Assembly (NCBI GenBank): GCA_016871475.1
Contig: VHDG01000017.1
Span: forward strand, 1 to 14,325
Source: Verrucomicrobiota bacterium
Lineage (GTDB): Bacteria > Verrucomicrobiota > Verrucomicrobiia > Limisphaerales > UBA11320
DNA length: 14,325 nucleotides
Reading direction: 5' to 3'
The translations under genes were made by a program, and so were the position numbers. This document shows, piece after piece, positions 1-8,151 of the stretch. A model generated the notes under the pieces. That model was not told the DNA's origin. It saw only the letters and a list, made by a program, of their open reading frames with translations, and ran no database searches. The first letter of the stretch is position 1, and every line of letters starts with the position of its first letter.

Positions 1-1
1 C

Positions 2-3000
2 CAGACCAATGCAGTCATCGAAGTGGCGATATTGGATGACACATTGGGTGAAGGGAACGAGCAGTTCACCGTAACTCTTTCAAACCCAAGAGTGCCGGGC
101 GCTGTATTTATCAACGCATCGGTCCGGCTCGGAGCACAGACCCAGGCGCCTGTGAACATTTTCGATGACGAGAGACCGGGTAGTGTTGTGTTCGGATCTG
201 TCTCGGGCTTCACGATTGATGGTGCAGTAAATGCCCTCACTGCACAGCCAGACGGCCGTGTCGTCTTTGGTGGGGAATTCCTCGAGGTCAACGGGCTGTC
301 GCTTCGCCGTGTAGCACGACTCACCCCCGCTGGAAGCCTCGACACCGGCTTCAATCCTGGACTTGGCGCCGAGGGTTCGATCCTCGCCCTGGCTTCCCAG
401 GCGGACGGCAAGGTCATCCTCGGTGGGACCTTTACCCAGGTCCGCGGAGTCTTCCGCTCTGGCTTGGCCAGGCTTGAGCAGGATGGAGATCTGGATGCGC
501 AGTTCGATGCTACCAGCTTTGCGGATGGCGCAGTTCGTGCCATTGCCGTGCAGCCCGATGGCAGGATCCTGATCGGTGGAGACTTCCTGAACATCGGCAC
601 TCTGCCTCGCTTGAGACTTGCGAGGCTATTGCCCAACGGAGCACTCGATGTCGGCTTCTCTGTTGCCTTGAGTGGTCCCGTCCACGCCATTGCCGTTCAG
701 GCCGATGGCAGGATTGTCGTTGGCGGTGACTTCCAGGATGCAGGCGGGACGCAGGCCCGTGGCCTCGTCAGACTGCTCTCGAACGGTGCCCGTGATACGT
801 CATTTGTGGTTGGCCAGGGCTTTCAGGGTGTGGTCAGGGCGCTGGGGATCCACAGCGATGGCACGTTGGTCGTTGGGGGATTCTTCTCTTCGTACCAAGG
901 ACAGCCAGCCCGTAACCTCGCTTTTCTGAACCCGGACGGGGCGTTAATCGCGGGTGAGGCAACGCTGCCATCACCGAATGACGCTGTCCTTTCCATCCAG
1001 GTGGACAGCGCTAATCGCACCGTTCTTGGCGGCCGATTTACCTCTCTCGGAACCGCTCCTCGCAATCGTTATGCAAGGTTGCTCCCAAGCGGGGATCTGG
1101 ATGCGGGCTTCGATGTCGGAGAGGCTGCGGATGCCTCCGTTCGAGCCGTTCTTGTGCACAGTGGCTCCAAGATAGATCTGGGAGGCGAATTCAGTACGCT
1201 CAATGGGATCCCGCGCAGCAGGCTGGGGAGAATCCAGGGCGATGAACGTTCTGCCGGCGTTGGCGTGGTCTTCTCCGCCTCCGATTACTCGATCGGGGAA
1301 GGTGCAGGGGATGCCATCATTACCCTCCGCAGGGCAGGGGCCTCGGAGATTGCATTCGAAGTGACTCTTGATGTCGGTGTCGCAGGCAGTACGGCCACGC
1401 TGGGGCAGGATTATGTGGGAGGGGCCGTTACCCTGAATTTCGCGCCAGGGATCAACACCGTCACACACTCTGTGAGGATCATCGAAGATAGCCTGGACGA
1501 GGGTAACGAGGTCGTTCAGTTGCGCATCACCGGTGCCTCCCCGGGGGTTGATCTGAGCGGCTTGACCCGATCCAGACTTTCGATTCTCGACAATGAAGCG
1601 ACCGTTGAGATCACTCCGGCGACTCGGGTGGTTGCGGAAGCCGATGGTACGGTGTCCTTCACTCTAACCCGTCAGGGGTTGCCTGCTTCCGTGGGGTCAT
1701 TGCGAGTGTCGGCTGTGTCGGGGTCGGCAGAGTCTGGTGCTGACTTCGCCGACTTCAGCCAACGGGTTAGCTTCGCCCCGGGCCAAAACTCGATCGAGAT
1801 CTCGATCCCGCTGATCAATGATCCTTTCCGTGAATCCGCCGAGCAGTTCACCGTTGTGCTCGGAGAGTTGGAGGGTAACCTGCGCCTCGGTCGCGCTGTG
1901 GCGACGGTGACCATCACCGACGATGACTTTGAGAGAATCGAGTTTGCTGCGATCGCCCTTGTTTCAGATCAGAATGGGAACTTGGTCATAGAGCCCGGTG
2001 AGCAAGCCACCGTGATGATCGCGTTGCACAACAGTGGAACCGCAGACACTACCAACGTGACGGCTGAATTGCTGGCGGAGAGCGGTGTTGTCAGCCCATC
2101 GGCGACTCAAAACTATGGGACCTTGAAAGGTGGAGGCTCGGCGGCATCTCGGCCGTTTACTTTCTCCAACAGCGCTCAGTCGGGGAATTCCATCGTCCTG
2201 CTCCTGCAGATACGCGATGGAGGAACGGAACTGGGCGTCGTGCAGGTGCCCATCCCGATCGGTCCTCAATCTAGATCCTTCGCAGCCACCACCCGAATCC
2301 AGATCCCTGAGCTGGGTGTTGCCAATCCTTATCCGTCCATCATCGATGTGAGAGGGTTTGCAGGTCTCGCCAACAAGGTCGTCATGACTTTGCAAGGCTT
2401 GACCCACCCAGCCCCCGATCACCTTGATATGCTCCTGGTCGGGCCGAATGGCGACAAGTCTGTGGTGTTCTCCGACGTCGGCGGGAAACAGGCTGTGAAC
2501 AATATCAACATCACCCTGGATGATGCTGCTCCGGCTGAATTGAATCTGACGAACCGCTTGTTCACCGGACTCTTCCGCCCCCGCAACGCCGAGCTGACGG
2601 ATGTGTTCCGATCCCCCGCACCTGACGCTCCTTACAGAAGCGGCAGTCTTAACTTCGGTGCCATTGATCCGAACGGACCCTGGTCCCTTTATGTGCAGGA
2701 CGACACACCAACGCTGGCTGGCGAACTCAGCAATGGCTGGCAGATAACGGTTTCCGGCTTGGGAAGATTTCCCACTGGCACTGATGTGGGAGTTGAGATC
2801 GTCGCTCGAGACGGCGTTGGATCGGTTAATCAGCCTCTGACGTTCGCGATCGTCGCATCGAACAACGGTCCGGCACCCGCAGCAGGCGTCCAGGTGCTCG
2901 TCACCCTCCCCTCAGACGTTGAGTTCGTTTCGGCTTCTGAAGGCCTGTTCCCTTCGGAAGGAATTCTTCGTTTCACCGCAGGTGCTCTCGCAGTAGGAGA

Positions 3001-3352
3001 AACGAGGCAGTTTGAAGCTGTCGTCAGGCCTTTTGTCGCAGACGTGCAGTTGACGGCTGAAGCTGTGGTCACATCGACAACCGTTGATATCCTCGCCAAT
3101 AACAATCGCAGCGAAGTGCGTGTGGATGTGGAACTCGACGCCCGGCCTTTCAGCGTGGAGGTCAGTCTGCAAGGGGCAAACGTCAGACTTGCCTGGCCAT
3201 CGCGTGTCGAGGGCGCTGTGCTGCAATCTTCAAGCAACGCCAATGGCCCATGGGAGGTGGTTAGCGCAGCGGTCCAATCGGCGGAAGGCAGCAGCTTTGT
3301 GCTCCTTCCAGCGGAAGGCGTCGCCAAGTTCTATCGGGTCCGCAAACCTTGA
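2..3352 (+). CDS. Giant secreted multidomain protein (Calx-beta / delta-60 / P-domain / DUF11-like), 5' end outside window
   Basis: The reading frame is open from the first bases (Q-T-N-A-V-I-E-V), so the start lies upstream and only the C-terminal ~1,116 residues are here. Numbering from the codon at 23: residues 1-50 are the end of a Calx-beta domain (DDTLGEGNEQF). Residues 69-405 hold seven delta-60 repeats (pattern A-x-Q-x-D-G-[KR]-x-x-x-G-G-x-F). Residues ~414-525 and ~527-635 are two more Calx-beta domains (EDSLDEGNE; NDPFRESAEQF). Residues ~638-748 resemble a CARDB-like Ig fold. Residues ~750-912 look like a proprotein-convertase P-domain (HLDMLLVGPNG; NGPWSLYVQDD). Residues ~918-1038 are DUF11-like. 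Residues 1043-1109 form a terminal module with L-A-W-P and F-Y-R. The composition fits an extracellular or surface protein for adhesion or matrix binding; that role is inferred from domain types. No catalytic domain is visible in this part. Confidence 0.9.
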   Translation, partial: QTNAVIEVAILDDTLGEGNEQFTVTLSNPRVPGAVFINASVRLGAQTQAPVNIFDDERPGSVVFGSVSGFTIDGAVNALTAQPDGRVVFGGEFLEVNGLSLRRVARLTPAGSLDTGFNPGLGAEGSILALASQADGKVILGGTFTQVRGVFRSGLARLEQDGDLDAQFDATSFADGAVRAIAVQPDGRILIGGDFLNIGTLPRLRLARLLPNGALDVGFSVALSGPVHAIAVQADGRIVVGGDFQDAGGTQARGLVRLLSNGARDTSFVVGQGFQGVVRALGIHSDGTLVVGGFFSSYQGQPARNLAFLNPDGALIAGEATLPSPNDAVLSIQVDSANRTVLGGRFTSLGTAPRNRYARLLPSGDLDAGFDVGEAADASVRAVLVHSGSKIDLGGEFSTLNGIPRSRLGRIQGDERSAGVGVVFSASDYSIGEGAGDAIITLRRAGASEIAFEVTLDVGVAGSTATLGQDYVGGAVTLNFAPGINTVTHSVRIIEDSLDEGNEVVQLRITGASPGVDLSGLTRSRLSILDNEATVEITPATRVVAEADGTVSFTLTRQGLPASVGSLRVSAVSGSAESGADFADFSQRVSFAPGQNSIEISIPLINDPFRESAEQFTVVLGELEGNLRLGRAVATVTITDDDFERIEFAAIALVSDQNGNLVIEPGEQATVMIALHNSGTADTTNVTAELLAESGVVSPSATQNYGTLKGGGSAASRPFTFSNSAQSGNSIVLLLQIRDGGTELGVVQVPIPIGPQSRSFAATTRIQIPELGVANPYPSIIDVRGFAGLANKVVMTLQGLTHPAPDHLDMLLVGPNGDKSVVFSDVGGKQAVNNINITLDDAAPAELNLTNRLFTGLFRPRNAELTDVFRSPAPDAPYRSGSLNFGAIDPNGPWSLYVQDDTPTLAGELSNGWQITVSGLGRFPTGTDVGVEIVARDGVGSVNQPLTFAIVASNNGPAPAAGVQVLVTLPSDVEFVSASEGLFPSEGILRFTAGALAVGETRQFEAVVRPFVADVQLTAEAVVTSTTVDILANNNRSEVRVDVELDARPFSVEVSLQGANVRLAWPSRVEGAVLQSSSNANGPWEVVSAAVQSAEGSSFVLLPAEGVAKFYRVRKP
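227..1237 (+). repeat. Seven tandem delta-60 repeats, ~51 residues (~153 bp) each
   Basis: Inside the giant protein, repeat units start at residues 69, 120, 171, 220, 271, 322 and 373 (numbered from the codon at 23), a spacing of 51, 51, 49, 51, 51 and 51. Each unit has the core [VI]-x-A-[IL]-x-x-Q-x-D-G-[RK]-x-x-x-G-G-x-F, followed by an R-x-x-L-A-R-L-type segment and then D-x-x-F. The first four units are close to consensus. Units 5-7 drift: the D-G is kept in unit 5 and lost in units 6 (S-A-N-R) and 7 (S-G-S-K), while G-G-x-F is kept in all seven. Seven equal blades would suit a beta-propeller, but the fold is inference. Confidence 0.88.
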
Positions 3353-3365
3353 TCCGTCTTGAAAC

Positions 3366-3398
3366 CGTCCCGCTCAGGCTTGAAAGCCGGGCGGGACG
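3366..3398. terminator. Strong hairpin between convergent genes, probable bidirectional terminator
   Basis: An 8-bp perfect outer stem (CGTCCCGC / GCGGGACG) continues through T-G and C-G pairs and a bulged A into a GGCT / AGCC inner stem closing on a TGAA loop. It begins 13 bases after the stop of the giant secreted protein and ends two bases before the stop codon of the minus-strand methyltransferase. Neither side has a long T run (the minus side reads GGTTTC), so this is a terminator by position and stability, not a textbook one. Confidence 0.5.
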
Positions 3399-3399
3399 T

Positions 3400-4446
3400 T
3401 CAGCTGGCAGGCCCGGGGGTCGCGGCGGTTGCCGGCCGTGATGGAAGCTGAGGAAGAGCTCTCGACTCAATCTTGAGCAATTCCAAGGCTGATGTCGCCG
3501 CCTTGACGGCACTGGATTCACTGAAGCTCTTTTGGATTTTCCGGAACACCCGCGTATAGGGGTGATGGCTGAGCATGTGCGACGCGTTGGTGTGTGTTCG
3601 CAGGCTCGCGGTCACACGGTCAAAATTTCCAGGGATGGCATGAGTCGAACACCTTTCGTTTGTGGAGTTGACGAAAATCACCGTCAGATTTCCCCCGTCT
3701 GACGAGACATAGCTTCGCTCAACGCTGAATCCAGCCTTTCTCCCCATGCCTTCCATGGTCGCCACGTTGAAGTTCCAGAGGTGCGCCTTGTGAAATTTCC
3801 GACCCGGCCACTCACACGTGGACTCCACATTCGGGACCTCCACAACCATTCTTCCGCCGACCCTGAGCCAGGATCGGGCACGCGCAAGCGCATCAAGCGG
3901 GCTTTCGACGTGCTCCATGACATGGAAGCAGGTGACGAGATCCACCGATCCGGGTGGGATCTGAGCGTCCTCGTAGAAGCCGTGAGAGACAGGCAATCCA
4001 AGCTTCTCAGAGGCGAAGCGGGCATAGCCTTCATTGGGCTCGACTCCAATCGCATCGACCCCGCAAGCCCGCAGCATGAACACGACTTCGCCTCCCCCAG
4101 CGCCCAGATCCACCGCCCGATCCGATGCCTTGAGAAGATCGACCAGCCGGGTCACGCGGTGGATTGCCACCCTGCCGGCGCGGACAACATGCTTGGGTCT
4201 TGGCTCGAAGGTCGCCTTGTATTCTACCCGGTAGCGCCGTTGGTAATAGTCCCTCAACTCCTGGGAGGAAGGCTTGGGGCTTGAGAATACGAGTCCGCAG
4301 CCTCTGCAAGCCACTGTGCGCAAAGGATGTCCGTCCCGATCAACCGTGGCGACCACCGAGTGGTCCTGACCACCGCACAGTTCACATCGCGTCTCCGCGT
4401 TCCCGTCAGTTTGGGTCATCGTTGGCTGCTCTTGAGAATCATTCAT
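3400..4446 (-). CDS. Class I SAM-dependent methyltransferase with N-terminal zinc-ribbon-like segment
   Basis: Counting from the ATG at 4446 (348 aa): C-E-L-C at residues 21-24 and C-R-G-C at 47-50 form a four-cysteine zinc-binding knuckle, followed by the L-V-F-S-S-P-K-P stretch typical of this methyltransferase group. Motif I of the SAM fold is VDLGAGGGE (112-120), the acidic strand-2 end is GVEPNEG (134-140), and HVMEHV sits at 175-180 before the R-V-G-G-R-M motif (195-200). W-x-F-N-V-A-T-M-E (224-232) matches the usual post-fold helix. Such proteins often methylate sugars or act in polysaccharide and secondary metabolism, but no sugar-biosynthesis neighbour is present, so the substrate is unknown. 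A TTG at 4506 would extend the protein by 20 residues of poor quality, and an ATG at 4419 would shorten it. No Shine-Dalgarno clearly decides. The C-terminal ~90 residues match nothing I recognise. Confidence 0.9.
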   Translation of the reverse strand: MNDSQEQPTMTQTDGNAETRCELCGGQDHSVVATVDRDGHPLRTVACRGCGLVFSSPKPSSQELRDYYQRRYRVEYKATFEPRPKHVVRAGRVAIHRVTRLVDLLKASDRAVDLGAGGGEVVFMLRACGVDAIGVEPNEGYARFASEKLGLPVSHGFYEDAQIPPGSVDLVTCFHVMEHVESPLDALARARSWLRVGGRMVVEVPNVESTCEWPGRKFHKAHLWNFNVATMEGMGRKAGFSVERSYVSSDGGNLTVIFVNSTNERCSTHAIPGNFDRVTASLRTHTNASHMLSHHPYTRVFRKIQKSFSESSAVKAATSALELLKIESRALPQLPSRPATAATPGPAS

Positions 4447-4671
4447 TGGACCGCGGTCTGGGGTCAGGAGAGATGAATTGGAACGGCCTTCCAATCGCGA
4501 ATGCAAGCCCTAGTTCCAAGGTAACCCCCGAGCTGATTCTCAGTTAGGTGCCTCCTTTGTTCTCACCCAACTCCCGAGGTGCTAGTCCGTTTGCATGGAA
4601 TCTGGTTTTGAGTGACAGTGAACAGCGCTAACCGGGCCTTGGATGAGACAATTCAACGCCCCGCTCTTGTT

Positions 4672-5214
4672 ATGTCATACCCAGTCGCCAAACGGTGTCG
4701 CGTTCCCCAGATCAGCGGGTTTCCATCCCGCGCTGCACTCGGCTCGCATGGATTTCTCGCCCTCTCGCTTGCCGTCGGTTGGATGCTGATTGCGATTTCA
4801 AGCTCCCTTCTGGGTGCAGAGTCACATTACGTCCTCTTGCGCCTCCGTTGGACCGACACCGGCGTTCAGGTGCTGGAATCCCGGGGTGTAAAAGGGCCGA
4901 TGAAACCGGCGGTAAACCGTCGCGGAACCCATCAGGTGCAGCTCACTGATGGCGTGGGTAAAACCCTTTGGACCTCGTCTCTCGAAGATCCCAGGTTGCG
5001 ACGCTATGAGTATCCATCCGATGCTGAAGGATCCGGTCTGGCTGGCACCACAAAGCGGCTTCCTCAGGCGGAGTTGATGCTCCGGGTTCCCCTGAGCGAA
5101 GGCGTTAGGGAGATACTCATCCTCGGTCCAGAGAGTCCCACCCTTGCCGGAGGCGTGAATAGGCGCCCGATTCTTCTTCGCCATCCGGTTCCATCCACTG
5201 CTGTTGTGCCATGA
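4672..5214 (+). CDS. Small secreted protein of unknown function, coupled to the M64 peptidase
   Basis: I do not recognise a named family. From the ATG at 4672 the product is 180 aa. A basic N-terminal stretch is followed by a hydrophobic segment (FLALSLAVGWMLIAISSSLL) and a likely cleavage site after L-L-G-A, so it is probably exported. The mature part looks beta-rich: L-R-L-R-W, then W-T-S-S-L-E-D-P-R-L-R-R-Y-E, then an L-x-L-R-V-P-L segment and an I-L-I-L-G-P-E strand. Its stop overlaps the next start (ATGA), so the two genes are probably translationally coupled and the products may work together. It could correspond to the beta-sandwich pre-domain that precedes the catalytic unit in some M64 proteins; this is a guess from memory. 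A GTG at 4612 would add 20 residues in frame, and neither start has a good ribosome-binding site. Confidence 0.7.
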   Translation: MSYPVAKRCRVPQISGFPSRAALGSHGFLALSLAVGWMLIAISSSLLGAESHYVLLRLRWTDTGVQVLESRGVKGPMKPAVNRRGTHQVQLTDGVGKTLWTSSLEDPRLRRYEYPSDAEGSGLAGTTKRLPQAELMLRVPLSEGVREILILGPESPTLAGGVNRRPILLRHPVPSTAVVP

Positions 5215-6602
5215 ATCCGAGGCGCCTGCAGATTGTGCTCTATTTTCATCTGCTCCTGGTTGGACTTTTCCGGGCCGGGGCTTCCGAAGGTCAGCTGCTG
5301 GTTCTGGTGACCAATGGGCCAATCTCCACGTCGCTGAATCTGGTGATGCTCGCTGAAGGCTATACTCGACTGGACCAGGAATTGTTCGAGACGCATGCTC
5401 GTCGTGCTGCGAACGGCATCCTCGGGGCGCCACCTTTCTCGTCCTATCAGCGTTACTTCAACGTCTTCGGGATTTTTGTCGAGTCGAGGGAGGCGGGCGC
5501 AGACAAGCCTCAGCTTGGAATCCAGCGGGATACCTACTTCAACAGCACCTACAGGAGCTTTGGCATCGATCGTCTGCTCACCATCCCTCCCAACGACGTC
5601 AATCGCAGCCCGGAGGACGGGGAGGGAAAGGTGAATCGGTTGTTGATGCAGCTTATCCCCGAGTACGATGTGGCTGCTGTACTCGTAAACGACTCCGACT
5701 ATGGAGGGTCGGGTGGTCCCATCCTGGTCATCTCCGCGAACAGCGCTGCTGCAGAGCTTGCGGCTCATGAGATGGGACATTCGTTTGCCCGGCTCGGTGA
5801 TGAGTACTCTGATCCGTTTCCGGGTTACCCGGACATCGAAGAGCCCAACACCACGCGTGAGATCCGACGTGAGTTGTTGAAGTGGAGGAAATGGGTGCTC
5901 GCCAGCACTCCCATCCCCACGAGTGATTCGCTGCCCTTTCGCAATCTGCTGGGACTTTTTGAGGGTGCCCATTACCACGCTCAAGGATGGTACCGGCCGC
6001 GTTATGAGTGCAAGATGCGCAGACTGAACAGGCCATTTTGCGAGGTCTGTGCGGAGTCACTCACCTTGAACGTCTTCACCAGGCTGGGTGTTGTCCGATC
6101 GACAGCCCCCCTCAGATCCGCGGCTGTCCCGGTGTCCGCTTTCCTTCCGCAACGGTTCTCTCTCGAGACTTTCGCTGCCCCTGACGATGCCGTTCATGTC
6201 GAGTGGACCCTGAACGCATCACCTCTGGCTACAACAGATGTCACGGCTGTTGAGTTGATCGGAAGCTCCTTGGGCGATGGGACCAACGTTCTGAAGGCAT
6301 CCGTCCGAATTGAGAGCCCACGGGTGAGAAATGACCCTGCGGGTGCCCTCGGCGAGCTCGTTGTCTGGCATGTGTTCCGTGATCCTCATTCGCGTCCTCC
6401 TTTGCAGATCAGACAGACGGGTGACGGGGTGGAACTGCTCTGGCCTGGGACAGCGGGAGGGTTTCGACTTGAGACATCGACGGAGCCGCAGAGTTCGAGC
6501 TGGCGGCAGGTGCCCGGGACTCCCCTGGCGGCAGGTGGATTCTGGATGCTCAGACTTCCGCTTGCCGACAACGTCCGTTTTTTCCGTCTCAACCGGGAGT
6601 GA
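5211..6602 (+). CDS. Secreted M64-family zinc metallopeptidase (IgA-peptidase type)
   Basis: The product is 463 aa with an N-terminal signal peptide (hydrophobic residues 7-20, likely cleavage near A-G-A-S-E). The catalytic motif H-E-M-G-H lies at residues 186-190, followed by S-F-A-R-L-G-D-E-Y (191-199), the spacing and sequence characteristic of peptidase family M64, whose named member is the IgA protease of Clostridium ramosum. The early N-L-V-M-L-A-E-G-Y-T stretch (43-52) and the later Y-E-C-K-M-R (265-270) with F-C-E-V-C (276-280) are also family features. Residues ~326-390 look like the Ig-like domain after the catalytic unit. Residues ~398-463 form a terminal module (L-L-W-P, R-F-F-R-L) that also ends the giant protein at 2-3352. 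It is an exported peptidase; the substrate is unknown, and IgA cleavage should not be assumed in a free-living bacterium. It starts within the stop of the preceding gene. Confidence 0.92.
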   Translation: MNPRRLQIVLYFHLLLVGLFRAGASEGQLLVLVTNGPISTSLNLVMLAEGYTRLDQELFETHARRAANGILGAPPFSSYQRYFNVFGIFVESREAGADKPQLGIQRDTYFNSTYRSFGIDRLLTIPPNDVNRSPEDGEGKVNRLLMQLIPEYDVAAVLVNDSDYGGSGGPILVISANSAAAELAAHEMGHSFARLGDEYSDPFPGYPDIEEPNTTREIRRELLKWRKWVLASTPIPTSDSLPFRNLLGLFEGAHYHAQGWYRPRYECKMRRLNRPFCEVCAESLTLNVFTRLGVVRSTAPLRSAAVPVSAFLPQRFSLETFAAPDDAVHVEWTLNASPLATTDVTAVELIGSSLGDGTNVLKASVRIESPRVRNDPAGALGELVVWHVFRDPHSRPPLQIRQTGDGVELLWPGTAGGFRLETSTEPQSSSWRQVPGTPLAAGGFWMLRLPLADNVRFFRLNRE

Positions 6603-6643
6603 GCCTGCCTTTCGGCCAGACGGTTCGGGCGAATTGCTGACAT

Positions 6644-6661
6644 GCATCAGGCGTCTGATGC
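6644..6661 (+). terminator. Hairpin after the M64 gene, possible terminator
   Basis: A perfect 7-bp stem (GCATCAG / CTGATGC) with a GCGT loop begins 42 bases past the M64 stop, and a loose T-rich stretch (CTTTCAGTTTT) starts a few bases after it. It could end the M64 transcript, or be an operator ahead of the porin gene, which starts 56 bases later. Confidence 0.35.
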
Positions 6662-6716
6662 CCGCTTTCAGTTTTCGGACTCAAGCCTTTCTCCCTCCAG
6701 TCGATTGGCACGGTGT

Positions 6717-7973
6717 ATGAAACTAAATACACCCGTTCTGGGAGCTTCGAGTTCGACCGGCAGCATTTCGTTGCCGAGAGCAGTGTCCTGGGGATGCGCC
6801 CTGGGTTTGCTCTGTACCCTCACTGCTTCAGCCGCGGATCCAGGTCTTGAGGAACGCCTCAAGGCCATCGAAAGTCAGGTTAAGGCCCTTCAGCAGGAGA
6901 ATGCCTTGCTCAAACAGCAGCTCAAAGGCGGAGGTGGAGGAAAGGAAGATTCAGTCGTGATCAGAGCGGGTGGAAAAGAGAACAAGATCAAGATCGGAGG
7001 CATCATCCAGACTCAGTTCGAGGCGGGGGATCAACCTGACAGCCGGTTTGAGACGGACAACGATCGGTTCCTCCTGCGGCGTGCACGTTTGAACGTCTCT
7101 GGCGAGTTCGCAGAGCACTTTGCCTGGAAGCTCGAGGGGGAGTTCGGCAACGGTAATCTTCGCGAGAACGCAAGTTATCGCGCCTACGCCCTTGATGCCT
7201 ATCTGCAGTGGCAACGCTACGACTATGCAAATATCCGAGTGGGCCAGTTCAAGACCCCCTTCAGTCGTGAGTATCAGATTTCAGCTTCCAAGCTCTTGTT
7301 TGCTGAACGTTCGCTTCCCACCGACATGTTCTCGGCCAGTCGCAACATCGGTGCGGCCGTCAAGGGAGATGTGCTCTCGGAACGTTTGAGTTACACGGTT
7401 GGCGTCTTCAACGGAAATGGACAGAACAACGGTTTTAACGACAACGAGAAGTTCATGTATGCAGGACGCATCAGCGGCATCCCCTGGAAAGGAAAGATTG
7501 GGGAAATGGAAAGTCAGTGGACGGTCGGCACCAGCGCCTATTCGAGCAAGGACGACGCAGTTTCCGTGAGAGGTTTTGGATTCACAGGCAATACCTTTGC
7601 AGGAGACCGGCGGGTTTGGGAGGTCGATACATCATTTGAGTTCGGGCGTTTCGAGGTGGCGGCGGAATATTTTCGGGGGCACTACAGCACCGCAGACAGC
7701 ATTCCGGCCCAGGAATTCAATGCGGACGGCTATTACCTCACCTTGGCTGCTTACGTCCTTCCAAAGAAGCTGCAGGCTGCGATCCAGTACGCCTCCTTTG
7801 ATCCCAACCTCAGTGTTGCGGGCAACACGACCGATGAGTGGGTGTTTGGCTTGAACTACTTCATCAAAGGAAACGACCTGAAGCTCATGCTGAACTATCA
7901 CCTTGGCAACAACGCGAATTCCACCGATGGAAACCAAGGCCGCCTTATCTGTCGGGCTCAGCTGATGTTCTAG
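6717..7973 (+). CDS. Outer-membrane porin of the phosphate-selective O/P family
   Basis: From the ATG at 6717 the product is 418 aa. Residues 21-40 form a signal peptide ending T-A-S-A-A. Residues 44-70 are a short coiled coil (LEERLKAIESQVKALQQENA), a trimerisation-type element common at the N-terminus of such porins, joined by a five-glycine linker to the barrel. The barrel has alternating aromatic and charged strands: N-K-I-K-I-G-G-I-I-Q-T-Q-F, F-L-L-R-R-A-R-L-N-V-S-G, F-A-W-K-L-E-G-E-F-G, and R-V-G-Q-F-K-T-P-F-S-R-E. The last residue is Phe (R-A-Q-L-M-F), the usual outer-membrane insertion signal. Porin O/P proteins conduct anions such as phosphate or polyphosphate; selectivity here is not shown and I saw no Pho box. 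An in-frame TTG at 6642 would add an unlikely N-terminus. Gene context gives no clear partner. Confidence 0.92.
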   Translation: MKLNTPVLGASSSTGSISLPRAVSWGCALGLLCTLTASAADPGLEERLKAIESQVKALQQENALLKQQLKGGGGGKEDSVVIRAGGKENKIKIGGIIQTQFEAGDQPDSRFETDNDRFLLRRARLNVSGEFAEHFAWKLEGEFGNGNLRENASYRAYALDAYLQWQRYDYANIRVGQFKTPFSREYQISASKLLFAERSLPTDMFSASRNIGAAVKGDVLSERLSYTVGVFNGNGQNNGFNDNEKFMYAGRISGIPWKGKIGEMESQWTVGTSAYSSKDDAVSVRGFGFTGNTFAGDRRVWEVDTSFEFGRFEVAAEYFRGHYSTADSIPAQEFNADGYYLTLAAYVLPKKLQAAIQYASFDPNLSVAGNTTDEWVFGLNYFIKGNDLKLMLNYHLGNNANSTDGNQGRLICRAQLMF

Positions 7974-7987
7974 GCCGCCCTGATCAG

Positions 7988-8012
7988 ATGGTTCATGCAG
8001 GGCATGAACCAT
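7988..8012. terminator. Perfect hairpin between convergent porin and DUF1810 genes
   Basis: An 11-bp stem (ATGGTTCATGC / GCATGAACCAT) closes on a three-base AGG loop, 14 bases after the porin stop. No T run follows on either strand, so it may stabilise the 3' end or act as a Rho-associated terminator. The minus-strand DUF1810 gene ends 140 bases further on, so it could serve both directions. Confidence 0.4.
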
Positions 8013-8151
8013 GCAGACAGGGTTGAGGAAGCACGAGCCCGGGGGCGCGGCAGCGAATCCCATCCACACGCTTGTAGCCCTGCTCGTTTAACGTGAGCGT
8101 GGATCGGTCTTGCGAGGCCGACCGCGCGTGTTGAAGGAAGCTTTAGGTCAG

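Noticed and set aside
5064..5984. A 306-codon minus-strand open frame
   Set aside because: It lies antisense to the M64 peptidase and its partner, which have clear motifs in the plus frame. No domain is seen in the minus product.
8104..8121. TCGGTC / GGCCGA hairpin downstream of DUF1810
   Set aside because: Six pairs with one wobble, no T run on the minus strand, and within the range expected by chance.
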